Source: Clavaria fumosa
Taxonomy: Eukaryota; Basidiomycota; Agaricomycetes; Agaricales; Clavariaceae
DNA: 64,000 nt
Direction of reading: 5' to 3'
Assembly: GCA_951802425.1 (NCBI GenBank)
Contig: OX637802.1
Location: 186,001 to 250,000 of the forward strand
Both the position numbers and the translations under genes were made by a program. Below, piece by piece: positions 22,122 through 33,408 of the stretch (the stretch's first letter is position 1; every line of letters starts with the position of its first letter). The notes beneath the pieces were generated by a model. It searched no databases and was not told the DNA's origin. It saw nothing but the letters and a program-made list of their open reading frames with translations.

Positions 22122-24236
22122 TTGGACGAGGCAATGCCCGAGGAGGAACACATGCAAACATTCCTGCAAAAGATGGACGACAACGTACCATTCCTTGGGG
22201 ACGATGACCAGCCGACGGAAGTTGTATCAACCGGACACTCTCCTATCGCAGTTTCCGGCTTGCCAAAGCGTGCAAGAGGGTTAGAGGAGGCCGATGTGTT
22301 ACAAGGACTTCTCGCTGGTGGATGTCGTACTCTCTAAGAAGAATGCAGTCTGACTGAGTGCCTAGGACCTACCTTTTTATCTACCAGTATGCCATTCTTG
22401 TCGGACCGTTTTGGCGATTCCTCTCGTCGCCAAATGTTCTCGCTCCTACCTAGCTCTCTCTCTGCTGAGACCGTATCGTTACCTTCACCTCCAGTTCACA
22501 CCTACTCTCCAGTCATGAAGGCATTCAGACGAACCCTCCAGGTAGTATCCGGCTTCCGGCTTCGCATGCGCACAGCCTTTGTTTCACAATTCCTCTCGAG
22601 CCAAGATCCATTTCCAGAGGACTCTACACCCGAGGATCTGGCCACAGGAAATGCGCTACGCACCGCGATCTTGTGCATCGAGATTGAGAATACTGGAGAA
22701 GCCGAACCTGGGACTGGGTTCATGATTGAGAGTGCGGATGTAGCGATTAGTGGAGGAAGCGCATCAGTTTCTCTAATCGGCTTGGAACATATTGTTCAGA
22801 CAATAGCCTTCCCTCTCCATCTCCGCTCCATGGAACAATGCAACCTGCTCTACGCCGTTTCTTTTCTTCACTCGCCCGATGACGATAACCCTATACGGCT
22901 CACGAGCGATATGCAGAACACCAATGCGTTACCCAGGGACCTGCGGAGAACTGTCATCATCAATATACAAGGGTGGCCAATCATGCCCGCCTTTGGGCAA
23001 GACGAGCCGGGCTCAGTAAGTCACCCCACTCAAGCGTATTCCTCCAGCTGGAATTGCGTCCTCGATCTGTCATCCGTGAAGCCTTCCGATGTTGTCGATC
23101 TTCATGTTGCAGATGCGGACCTACCTTATAGCGCATTACCGGATCCTAGATGGATACCAGGTACATTTTGCGCCTCCCCTTTCGAAGTAGGAGGAAACAA
23201 CTCGCTGGAGACACCCGTAGCCGGAAACAGGCGACACACGATTACCAGTCTCACCGACGTCTCTAAAGCGAAGCGCGCTGTCAGATCTACTACCTCGTTT
23301 TATGATATCCATGTATCATCACCAGTGACTGGTCTGTCAGTTCAACATAATTCGCCAACCAAATCCATGCTACCCTCTATCGCTTCGCCCCAGGAACATT
23401 CACCATTGACGCCCCTTGTTTCTGGGGCTGCCCTGCCTACCGGAGTTGTGAACAGCCGTGAAAACGTATCGTTGCGTAACCATGAAGAACCGATGACCCC
23501 TGCATACCCTGCGTATTCAGCAGCAGCCGAGTTCTTCCCAGCACATGTTCACAACGCTCTGCAACATGAGATGGACGCAAAGACCGAGTTCCGACACAAA
23601 ACAAATGTCAATCCTTCCTTGTCACAGATGTTAGTCGGGCAGTTCGCCTCTGGGACAAGAGATACAGCAGGGTTGGTCCCACAGAACGGACGTGTCGATC
23701 TCAACGGCGAGCCTCTCGTGATCTCTGTCGGCCTGTTGAAGGCAGTTCAGGCTGGAAATTTGGATAGAGTATTCCCTTTAGACCGGTTTTCGGTGCAGAT
23801 ATTTGTGTTTAACAGGTCGTCATGGACACGGCGCTTTGAAATTGCTCACCCTTGCCAGCGAAGACTCCGATGGACTGGGCAGCAGGAACATTCTGCTTAC
23901 GCGAGTAAGCTTGGCCACTATCCCGGAGTCCTGCCTCTGGATAATCGAATTACTACAGGGTGATACTCGCTTATCTGCCCAATCAATGGCGCTAACAGCT
24001 TGCTTCGCTTGTTTCCTCAGGTCGCTCCGCCCATCCACATGCCAACTTATCAGGATGGACTTCTTGGCCGTCCTGCCAGGTGTCCACACAATCAATGTTC
24101 TGACATTAAGTGACGTTGAATCAGGTTCCGCCATCAATCTGAGGTAGAGATAGGTTCGTTTAATTCATGTTATGAGCTGATGGGAAGTTCAAGGGCGGTC
24201 ATGGATGTCGTCATACACGAGCCTTTGCCACCTTGA
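22122..24236 (+). CDS. TRS65: TRAPPII complex subunit Trs65-like protein
   Basis: Four exons (22122-22317, 22366-23959, 24021-24143, 24194-24236; introns 48, 61 and 50 nt) give 651 codons ending in TGA. The C-terminal third matches the fungal Trs65 Ig-like domain: VISVGLLKAV, FPLDRFSVQIFVFNRSSWTR, GVLPLDNR, RPSTCQLIRMDFLAVLPGVH, LTLSDVESGSAINLR, MDVVIHE. Trs65 helps assemble the TRAPPII complex that activates Golgi Rab GTPases. The middle (about 270-430) is a Ser/Pro-rich linker. The N-terminus and exon 1/2 junction are less certain; the chosen junction is the only one near there keeping frame. The gene converges on SNX3 with 188 bp between stops. Confidence 0.87.
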
Positions 24237-24424
24237 CGGGCCTTCTAAATTTTTAACGTTAGCCCAACATCCAAAGGCCGATATCTGGAGTAGATGAGGA
24301 AGACGTAATCTTATTGGATCACATAGCGAGTAGCTTCGTAGGTTTATGATCGCACGAGTTACGTAGCAGTGTATGAACAAGCATGAAGGCTATGCAGCAA
24401 CTTCGCCAGGCATAAAACGGTGGA

Positions 24425-25131
24425 TCACACCCATTGGACTTTATCCCACCCAGGATCCTGAAGGAATGCACACAACACTTTACTTCCAGTCTGATAGAGG
24501 GTATTCAGCGATTCATCCCAAACATATCAGTCGATGTGTTTACCTGCAGTAAAGGGTGTCCGGCAACAATGCTCAGAAAGCGTTCCAAACCCTCCCTTCT
24601 GCTTTCGATGACTTCGTCGGAGAATCGGTTGGTGAAGACCTTTCCTGGCAAAGGTGGGATGTTGACCCGTGTGGATTCACGCTCAAGGATATCGCGAAAT
24701 GCTTCAAAATCAGAGTAACGGCGGCGAACCAGCGAGTGCCGTAACTTGAAGGCAGGTATATTCGTCTGAAGGGAGTCAAGGCAGAGTAAAATATCGGGGG
24801 ATGGATGTGAATGGGGACCTCCGCCCGAGGCGAGCCCACCTTGCACACTATCTCGTAGTCGGTGTACATCTTTCGTCCAAATCCTTGGCCAGGCATTGAC
24901 GACCTAAGACCCAGAAAGGGAGATACGGTCCTCACCATGAGTTTGCGGGTTCCTAACTTCAATTTCCAGAAAGCTCTCTGGCACGCTGTACATCTCCTCG
25001 ATCTGGTCCAGGTACGGCATTAACTCAGACGCCAGGTGGCAGGCAAAATGGCTCACAGTTTGCTCGCGCCCAGACAACCTAGGCTCATCGAACGCATTGC
25101 TGCGAGCAAAAGGCGAAGGAGTAATGTCCAT
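24425..25131 (-). CDS. SNX3: Sorting nexin-3 (PX domain)
   Basis: Five exons (25057-25131, 24936-25002, 24840-24883, 24544-24765, 24425-24490) give 157 codons. Almost the whole protein is a PX domain: [77 protein letters not shown], and a tail [11 protein letters not shown]. The RRYSDF motif and downstream basic residues bind phosphatidylinositol 3-phosphate. SNX3/Grd19 recycles cargo from endosomes with retromer. The ATG at 25131 gives a 25-residue leader spliced to [10 protein letters not shown]; an upstream in-frame start at about 25212 is possible. Confidence 0.95.
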
Positions 25132-25452
25132 GTGTGTCAAAAGCGTACGTTCGTGTTGAAGTGATGTCTTGAGTTTCAGCCCTGGTCCGTTGATGTTGGA
25201 TTCAGCCAACAAGTCGTGACAAGCTGTACAACCAAGTTGGACAGCAAAACCACGACACGGAAGATGAGCGGCACTTCCTGATACTTAAAGCTTGAAGTAC
25301 CAATAGCGTACATCAAATAGAAACTTTAGGTTGAAACAAAATCCGAAGCGAGGAAATCCGCGAAAGCAAAGCCAGGTCATGCTAAGCGCGACACTGGTGT
25401 GGAAAGAACAATCGAGTCGTAGATCCCCGCTTCTAGACCACCTGTCATCTTC
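25132..25452. promoter_or_regulatory. Intergenic region between PWWP gene end and SNX3 start
   Basis: 321 bp holding the 3' untranslated region of the PWWP gene and the promoter/leader of SNX3, both on the minus strand. No clear TATA box. Confidence 0.5.
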
Positions 25453-26945
25453 CTACTCTGCCTGACCATTAGTCAGTTCGCCTATCGCTCCAGGCTGCTC
25501 CAACGACGCCCCAGCATCAGGCGGATGATCAATGGTCGTTACCATATCTAGGGAGGCGCCGTTGAGTTGGTGTCCGTCGTCATCCTTGTTGGCCGAGCTG
25601 AGTGCCCCATCGGCGGCGTTACCATTAAGTTTGTTCGCGCTCAAAATTTGGTGCCAACGTTCAACTAGTGCGTTCGATCGCTGCTTGAAGTTGAATTCGT
25701 CGTTTCGGGGTAGTTTATCCGGAGGGAGGGCGGTGATATGGCGCATGACTTTACCAATCTTGGAGAACTAAAGCCAACGATACAACGATACCACATGTAA
25801 TAATCAATATATAACGTACCTGGAGGTAACTGATATTCATCTTATCGTACTGCTCAATTGAAGTGAAGAGAGCGTCAACAGCAGGCATGTCCTGGAATAT
25901 ACACCTCAGCGCATACGTCAAAACAGGATTGAGCAGAATGTACTTCGGCTTTTGGTTGGGCCTTAACGCTGAGAAATTGTTTCTGAAGCTGGTGACGCCA
26001 CTCTCGAACCTTTTTAGCCTCAGGGTCTTTTGCGACTGCCGCTAAGACAGTGAAGTGAGTAGCCATAAAAACAGCGTGAGGCAAAGTTCGCACTAAGACT
26101 CACCATCTACGTCATCGCCTTCCTTGTCTTTTTTCGACTTTTTTGCTGATTCGGCAGTTCTTGTACTTGGGCCAGCATCGCCAGATACCCCGCGTCCACC
26201 AGTAAGCTCTCCATCATCCTCGGACTCCACGACGGCCTTCGACTTTGGACCATTCTTCCTACCTTTTGACGCGTTGGTCGCCTTCTTGAGCGCCAGATCG
26301 GATGTGTCCCTTTTCGCTTTACCTTTCAGTTTAGATTTGGACATGGGAGACACCTCAATTTCGCGCTTTCGTTTCTTGGACTTTGTAAGTTTCTTCTCGT
26401 CGTCTTCAACTTCACTTGCTAATTCATCCACCTCAGCGTCGGCGGTCTCCTCTTCGGCCTCTAATGCAGCCACCTGAAGTTGCTCTTCCCATTTGGTGGG
26501 GTCGAGCGCAATTGTGTAGCCCGAAAGAAGGTCGCCGGACTTTTTGTATGGCTCGCCGATATACGCCTCGATCTCGTGCTTTTTCAACTTTGAGATGTCT
26601 TTGGCTACCAACCAAGCACTGGAACGGGGGAAGTTAAACCTCCTCGTGTTGGGCTAAGATGATTCACATACTAATCACCCGCAGGGAAGAACCTCACGCA
26701 ATACCAATTCGTCTTCTTATTAGAAGGGCGTTCCCTCGAGACGTTCTCTGGAACTGATGTTGGATCCACAATCTAGGTAGGAGAGTTAGAACGGTATCTG
26801 TGGTACCACTCGCTCTCCCATGAAAACGAAGTATGTGGCTTACCATGCCCGGCCATGGAGGAAAACCGCGTACTTTGGCAAGAACGATATCGCGTATCTC
26901 ATATGAGGAGGTTTCTTTCGAATTCTTCGCTCCCTTCTTGTTCAT
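25453..26945 (-). CDS. PWWP-domain chromatin protein
   Basis: Six exons (26844-26945, 26672-26772, 26104-26618, 25944-26041, 25820-25891, 25453-25767) give 400 codons. The PWWP domain covers about residues 14-75: YEIRDIVLAKVRGFPPWPGM in exon 1, NWYCVRFFPAGDYAW across the intron 2 junction. Its aromatic cage reads methylated histone H3 (K36) in known members. Residues about 95-240 are acidic and Lys-rich (KSKKRKREIEV, KSKLKGKAKRD: nuclear localisation). The C-terminal region (KVREWRHQLQKQFLS; SKIGKVMRHITALP) is a helical part found in fungal PWWP proteins. Start: first ATG with no alternative inside the domain. Confidence 0.88.
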
Positions 26946-27265
26946 CGTCGAAGCCGACGGTAGCGACCGAACGCGCAGATGGCTCGACGAGGCTGGTCGG
27001 AGTTTCAATTTTTAGACGTTCGCTGTATTTGTGTACGTCCGTGCACCAGCCACAGGTGCTCTCTCACGGACCGTGAGACAAGAAAAAAAAAGTTGACCCT
27101 CCATATATGCAGAACCTCGTAGTCATATAGATATAGATTGCTATCCAGCTACTCCGTATTAATACTATTATTATTATTGATTGCAGTAGACACTTTGTCA
27201 CGTGAGGGAGTGTCACGTGGCTCAACACTTCAAAAGCTTTCGAAATGCCGAAATACGGCTGACGC
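26946..27265. promoter_or_regulatory. Divergent promoter between PWWP gene and DAP1
   Basis: 320 bp between two start codons facing away from each other. It holds a palindrome CTCACGGACCGTGAG (27063-27077) and two E-box cores CACGTG (27199-27204 and 27214-27219) spaced 15 bp, 47-62 bp before the DAP1 ATG. CACGTG is bound by bHLH factors such as Cbf1/Pho4 types. A trinucleotide run ttattattatt lies at 27169-27178. Confidence 0.55.
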
Positions 27266-27871
27266 ATGTGTGCATCTGTGCTACTCAGCGTGTTATTGGC
27301 GATCCCCGCTGTATATCTTGGATATCGTATACTCAACCGCCCTCGCCCTGCGATCAATACTTCACAGCCGGTGCAGGTTGACCAACCCCTGAAATCTGTC
27401 ATGCAACCTGCGCGCTCAGATCTTCCTCCTCCCAAACATGAGCCATTCACCACGGAGGAGTTGAAGAAATACGATGGATCAGACCCTAACTTGCCCATAT
27501 ATGTAGCAATCAAGGGTAGGTGAAGTTCCAATCCTTTGTGAGACTGCTGAACGTATGTTATGAAAGGAGAAGTCTTTGATGTTTCTCAAAGAAGAGATAT
27601 CTATGGCCCCGGGGGTTCGTATGGGGTGTTTGCTGGGAAGGACGGATCGAAGGGGCTGGGGAAATCAAGTCTAAAACCGGAAGACGCCGTGCCTGATTAT
27701 AGCACGTTGAATGAGGCAGACATGAAAGTTTTAGATGACTGGCATGCATTTTTCAAGTACGTCCAGAGGCTTGCGCTCTCCTCCATATAAACTGAGCGTG
27801 GTACCAGGAAACGATATGGGATAGTTGGTTGCGTCGTCGACAAACTGCAATCGATGGGCTCCACATCGTAA
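27266..27871 (+). CDS. DAP1: Dap1-like membrane-associated progesterone receptor (haem-binding cytochrome b5 fold)
   Basis: Three exons (27266-27515, 27567-27756, 27808-27871) give 167 codons. Residues 1-24 form an N-terminal membrane anchor (SVLLSVLLAIPAVYLGY). The cytochrome b5-like fold follows: FTTEELKKYDGSD, PIYVAIKG, EVFDVSQRRDIYGPGGSYGV, FAGKDGSKGLGKSS, DDWHAFFKKRYGIVG. The Tyr in YGPGGSYGVFAG region is where known family members bind haem, in place of the histidines of true cytochrome b5. Dap1 supports sterol-synthesis P450 enzymes at the ER. The gene shares an upstream region with the PWWP gene. Confidence 0.93.
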
Positions 27872-28098
27872 GCACAGGCTTGCATTCCTTCAATTTGTAG
27901 ATTAGGGCCCTACTTCTATTGATTCAACCCCTCCGACGAGAGACTTACTGCGACCATATGGTGGTTTAAGTGGCGAACAGATGGAACAACGATAGTTAGG
28001 GCGCTCTGATACAGGGATCGGATTCAAAACATGCGCATTGTAACCAGCATTTTATTACCAACATACGAACTTTCATGATCCTAGAGAGCTGATGATAT
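27872..28098. other. Convergent intergenic region, DAP1 and FAD oxidase
   Basis: 227 bp with the 3' untranslated regions of both genes. No other feature seen. Confidence 0.5.
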
Positions 28099-30810
28099 TC
28101 AAAGCGGAGCAGATTCCAACACCGGAGACGGTGGTTCATGCGCGCGAGGATCTAGAGGGTGCCCAGCAGCATCGAGCGGCCAGAACGTACTCCTGAATAG
28201 ACACGTTGGATCATACTTCTTTTTGAGCTCGCATAAGCGGGACCAATTACTGCCGAAGCAAGAGATGGTGCGCCCCAAAGGCTCATGACGTCCAAGGAAC
28301 TGCGACTAGTTAATACCTCAAGGTGCAGGGCGCATCATCTGAGTACTTACACTAGGGAACGGGGCGCCTGTCGACACAGGCTTCAAGGCAGAAGATATCC
28401 ACTGTATCGAATGTGAGCGGGTGAACAATGATGAACAGAAAGGCATTACATCTTCCGCGGACTGGACACAACGAGGATCATCCGTTCCCATTTCCCATTG
28501 GTGAAGGGCAGCAACGGTGAACGTTGCTTCACGTTGCAACGCAGGAACGCAAGTGTCATCAAAATCAGCAATAGCACCGCCAGCAAGTTCAAACAACCAA
28601 GCTTTGAGAGCGCGTGAGCGTTGTCTCTGACGCTTGTGAGATTGGCACCTACTGCAACCGATAGGCGTATCCGCAAATTCCTGAATGGTTTGATTTATGA
28701 TGTCATCCGGTAAGGACGTAATCAGCGCCGAACGGATGTACCACTGCCTCCCGGCTATTGGTGATGATGACCGTCAATGGCAATCGATAGACTGAACGGT
28801 GACGTTCATACCTTTACCACGCAGCACTTGCGCCACGCTATCTTGCTGAAACAGGAATGATTTTTCGTTGACCTCGTTGAGGAGGCATTGTTCTCCATCC
28901 CACGAGGAGATGGCGGCCAGGTGTTCCTGACCTTTCTCTTTTGATCCGACGTAGCATATTTGAATGACCACGAGGGAATCGCTGTCTTCGGGACCAGCTG
29001 TGAGTAATACGTTGGCGTACAGCTGACGTGGGGCATTCTTGACGCAATCGCGGAAATGCTTTAATAAGGATGGGGCAGTCGCTCGATGAAAACGGCTGTA
29101 GAATCACCTTTGGTCAGAACTGCGAAGTTGAACACTGGATCACTTACTAGACAAGATTACCCGCAAAGACAATCGGAACAGGATATGCCCGTGCTTTGTA
29201 ACGAGTCGCGACACCAAATGCGGGTCCAGCCCCTCGCAGTGCCCACCATAATTCTGGTCTCGGAAATCAGATTACGTGTATGATGATGCAGTCGCAGTTA
29301 CCAGGGTGATCCCGCTCGTTCACGATGACGATGCGGCCATCTGACAAAATCATTTCAACTTCGACGAGATTATCGATACTGAGCCCATGCAAACGCCCCA
29401 AGAAGCCGAAGCCACCCAGAAGCATGATAGAAGAGCCTACAGGATGGGCAGAGCTGTAAAGATTGAATTGGAGTTCATACTAAGGGGAGCAACCTTCGCT
29501 CACAATGGTACATGGTATGGAACGAGTCCAGGAGCCCCAGAGATACATGTACCTTTGATGGGATTTGCCGCGGTAAATCGATCCACCTCCTTTTGTCGCA
29601 TTCCTGCGCCGAACGATACATAAACATACGGATATAGAGGTTGTGTATGTGTGAGCAGATTCTGCGGGGCAGAAGGTAGGGTGGGGTTTGGAAATATTGT
29701 GGCTAAGTCTGGACTTGGCACAGCAGCAACTCGTTCACAAGATGGATTTGAGGCACCCGGAATCCGGGACGTTGAATTACGCCAACCACCACCAGCCTGT
29801 TCAAGGTCTGAGCCGTACATACTCGGGAGTAATTGAGCTCGACTATTGGGGTCTCCAACAGACAGCGGCGAGACACGGCAATGAGAGTCATGGATATAGG
29901 CGAATGGATCGGAGCCAGGAGGAACGGGAGGCGCGGAACAAGCCACAGGCGTTGGAAAAGAAACAGATCCAGGGAACGAGGTGGCGGTCCTGGAGTGGCC
30001 AAATGTTGAGTAAAGAGGCGATGAATCATGCGCACCAACGGCTATGACTCGCGAAACGGGAGGATTTATTGAGTATTCAATTTTGCGGCGTATGACAGGT
30101 CGCGGCGGCTCCGACGGATCAGGTGGCAAAGGAGGTCCCGCAAGGAAAGTGGCGACGGCGAGTGATGCATCATCATACGATCTTAGAAGTTCGTCGTCAG
30201 TGCGGCGACGCTTTCCGCCGTTGGAAGCCGTATGGTCAGCTATGGGCACCCCAGCCCTTTCTTTCCCTTTGCCACTGGCTTTGGGTAGATCGCGAAGGCT
30301 CGTAAATGAACCGTCACTTTTCGGTAGCTCGATATCTATATCGACAATTTTGCTTAAATCAAGGATAATGTCGCCGCCTGGGCATAGAATAAGCTGCACA
30401 TCTTGAACAGGAAAGAGTTGCAGCGAACCCACGGCCCAGCCAGCTGTACCATAACCGCCAGCCTTTACAGAGGGACAGAGGCCATGCTGAGAACAAAACA
30501 GAATGATCCTGACACGTTGATTAACCGGAGTGAGTCAAGGATACGAAAAACCAGGACGGACTTGCTGACGTCCAAAGCATTCATAGGACAGATGAGAGCT
30601 TTCGCAGACGTTTGCACGTTTCCGTTAAACATCTTGGAATAATCCCAAAAGCTTCGGATCATCGCATCACAAACAAATCTATCCATTACACGGGAATACG
30701 CACTTCTGATCATGAGGAAGGTACATATCGCCTTGAATAGACGCTTCCAGTGTATCAAGCAGAGTTCGAGGCAAGGCGGGTGATGAAGTGCGTATTTCCG
30801 ATGGTACCAT
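28099..30810 (-). CDS. FAD-linked oxidase, berberine-bridge-enzyme type
   Basis: Eleven exons give 728 codons: 30704-30810, 30552-30651, 30429-30486, 29504-30377, 29302-29453, 29148-29253, 28812-29095, 28653-28754, 28450-28601, 28351-28401, 28099-28299. Phases agree at every junction; the donor of intron 2 (gtttttc) is weak. FAD-binding half: GLCPSVKAGGYGTAGWAVG, DIILDLSK (about 71-98), GGFGFLGRLHGLSIDN, HPELWWALRGAGPAFG. C-terminal half: QWYIRSALITSLPDD, FELAGGAIADF and the BBE end SCFGSNWSRLCELKKKYDP. Between the two FAD blocks lies an unusual Ser/Pro-rich insert of some 200 residues. No signal peptide is seen. Substrate unknown. Confidence 0.9.
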
Positions 30811-30981
30811 TTCGATGTCGCTGGAAAGGATTGTCACAAGACTCTACCTGCAAGCATCACTTATATACTGTGCTAGAAACACCTCATGACGTAAAAAGAC
30901 CGAGTTATGACATGAGGACTAGGGTCGAAGCACCCCCATAAAACTTCGCTAGCCACCCATTCCGGCGTGTGGCGTGACACA
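30811..30981. promoter_or_regulatory. Divergent promoter between FAD oxidase and MED27
   Basis: 171 bp between opposed start codons. On the minus strand AGTATATAAGTG (TATA at 30861-30867) lies about 50 nt before the oxidase ATG. No TATA is seen toward MED27. Confidence 0.6.
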
Positions 30982-32238
30982 ATGACTGCCTTGCAATCGC
31001 CGTCCACTACAGAGTCCGAGGCGCAAACTCTCCTCGCCCTCCAAGCTCAAATCCAGCTTCTCACTGACCTCCAGAATCACATTCAAAGCCTCCGTCACAT
31101 CCCTCTTCGTCTTCTCCGTGCACCTTCTCCGTCATGGCTGCCGACTCGTGATTCGGCGTCTTTGCCGCCTGCAAGTTCAACATCATTCCAGCTGCAAGAT
31201 TTAAAGTATATCGCAGAAACTTTGAAAAGCGAGACTGTGCAGGACGCCCTCAAAACCGCTAAGGACTGTAGGGAGAGCCGTGATGACATTGTCGCCGTTG
31301 GCAGAGGGAGGCGGGTCATAGAGAAACGGTATTTTTCTTACCTAGTTTATAATTATATTACTGTGAGCTTGATTGACTACACGCCAGACGTTCACCATCA
31401 CCGGTCTTTCCCAAGCCCCACGTACCGCCTCATGCATCGCCCCTTTCATGTCTCTTTCCTGATCTAGACATCTTGCGCGATACTCGGCGACCTCGGCCGC
31501 AAGATCTCACGGAATTCATACGCGATTTCAACACCGCAAATGCCGACACCCCATGCCGACTTCACATCTATCGCAAACAAGAGGCGCAAACGAAGCAGGG
31601 TAGCTCCGTTATTCTCAGATTCGGGATACACAACGTCATGGTTGTCTTCTTGACAGTCGTATGCGACCTGGATGATGGGGATATGGGGGGCAGACTGGTG
31701 CCTGTAAGCGTGACGGCCTTCGGACCGCGAGAACACGTATGAGTTCCCTCCGTCACAAATGCGCTCTTAATATGCATGACCACAGAAACAGCCACATATG
31801 CATTCCGACTACGCTTCATTTCAAATTCTATCGCAGCACATATCAAAGATGATTGAATCTGACCCGCGCGTTTCGCTCCTGATACTCATTGTATACCCAC
31901 CCACCCTTTTACCGCTTCGCTTTCGCTTATGCATTATTTTCACACAGAACCTTTTGAAATCATACGTGGGTCTATTTGTCGATCGCTGCTCCACCTGCGG
32001 ACGGGTCCTTTCTGCCGAAAGTCATGTACCACCAGTTGCTCGAGTGTGGTCATGGTTCTCTGATAAGGGCGAGGGGACAGAAAATGGTGCCCCCGCCAAG
32101 CAACTTAAGTTATCTAGTGACAATGACAATGGACAGCATATTGAGCGCCATGAAGCAGAAGAACGGGTGGATGCCGAAGTTGGAATTGGAAGAGAAGGGC
32201 TGTGGGAGCCGAGACATGTTACATGTCTTAGAGTCTGA
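30982..32238 (+). CDS. MED27: Mediator complex subunit 27
   Basis: Four exons (30982-31328, 31388-31736, 31792-31890, 31948-32238) give 361 codons. The N-terminal coiled-coil (LLALQAQIQLLTDLQNHIQS) fits Med27 helices that pack in the Mediator tail. The middle region contains VPVSVTAFGPREH, then YASFQILSQHISKMI. The C-terminal zinc-type module reads DRCSTCGRVLSAESHVPP and ends WEPRHVTCLRV; C-x2-C plus H-x2-C is the family pattern. Mediator links activators to RNA polymerase II. An insertion of about 35 residues (GEGTENGAPAKQLKLSSDN) separates the zinc half-sites. A decayed copy of the last coding segment follows at once. Confidence 0.88.
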
Positions 32239-32273
32239 GAGGTTTCTACGTGTTGTGTAATACTAAAGTTGCC

Positions 32274-32352
32274 ATGAAGCAGGAACCGGTGAATGCCAAA
32301 GTTGAGAGAGAAAGGCAGCGGGAGCCAGGACATGTTACATGCCTTAGAGTAC
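32274..32352 (+). repeat. MED27: Tandem duplicate of the MED27 3' end
   Basis: 32274-32352 (catgaagcaggaaccggtga... to cttagagt) repeats 32149-32231 (catgaagcagaagaacgggt... to cttagagt), some 80 bp at a spacing of about 125 bp with several differences. The stop of MED27 lies in the first copy; the second is downstream. Confidence 0.75.
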
Positions 32353-32354
32353 AT

Positions 32355-33041
32355 CTGGCAGCAAATTTGTGCAAAATCTCCATCTGGCAGTAGTGAAATT
32401 GAGACAGTGTAAGACCAGATTCCACTGCAGAAAGGTCAAAGCTCAATTTCAACATAGGGAAACAAAGGCAGGTATATATGCTAGCAGTCATGACTGTGCA
32501 TATTAGTAGGGAGGTGTTTGGAGGGGGTTCCTTGAGCTAAGGGAATAGATTGAGAACATGACATCTGACTTTGGAAGTTTTACCAAGACACCAGTGGCTA
32601 GCTCAACAGCAATTGTTTCTGCCTATCAAATGCTCTGCCCATCTGATTTCCAGTCCAGGGTGAATTTCCAGACCTGCCAACAGTTGTTCAGAATACGGAA
32701 GTCCAATCTCAGTCAGAGGCATCAACATGGAGGAATTGCTGTAATTCAGATGCCACACTATACTATAAATATTGGATTGACATTGAGAACTGCATGATAA
32801 TTACTAATCAAGAAATACATCAGGACACATCTAATAAGAAGGGATGATGCATGAGAAAAATATTTGAGGGTTTGTAGATGTTGGTAGGCTTGAATTGGGT
32901 TGGAAAAATGGGTAGGTCCTGACAACCTCCTGATAATTTGTCATATACTATGTTTTGGAATTCTCCCATGCCCTTGTCCTTGCAATAGAAGAACCTCCAT
33001 GTATCTCCATGTTCTGCCATTCAAATATTATCATCTCTTGA
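32355..33041. other. AT-rich repeat region, no gene recognised
   Basis: CpG-depleted sequence bounding the host gene island on the right. Short open frames (32558-32797 +, 32820-33020 -) have no family signature. Confidence 0.45.
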
Positions 33042-33408
33042 TCCTGAGCTTTTGACCTCATCATCCTTGACATTATCTGAGCAACTCCAATCAACTCCAA
33101 CAGACTCTAGAGTTGCCTTGTAATTCTGACCCTTGCCTTGGGCTAGGCAATGGCACAGATACTCTGTGGATACATTTCTCTGTATCCATACTCATACTCG
33201 CCACAGATACAGATACAAAACCCATGGATTTATCCATGGATTTCTGATTAAATGACACCAAGAACATCCAACATGGTTAAGAATTGACTGAGATATGCTC
33301 AAAACAGTGTTTTGACTCTATCTCAGTCAATTCTTGACTGTTTTGGATGATCTTTGGCTTGTTTTGAAGCCCACGGATATAGATTTCTGTATCTGTACCC
33401 GTACCCAT

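Noticed and set aside
19888..33408. Composite transposon carrying six host genes
   Set aside because: The two outer elements lack a common target duplication, and the enclosed genes are ordinary conserved genes. Kept only as an inversion-prone arrangement.
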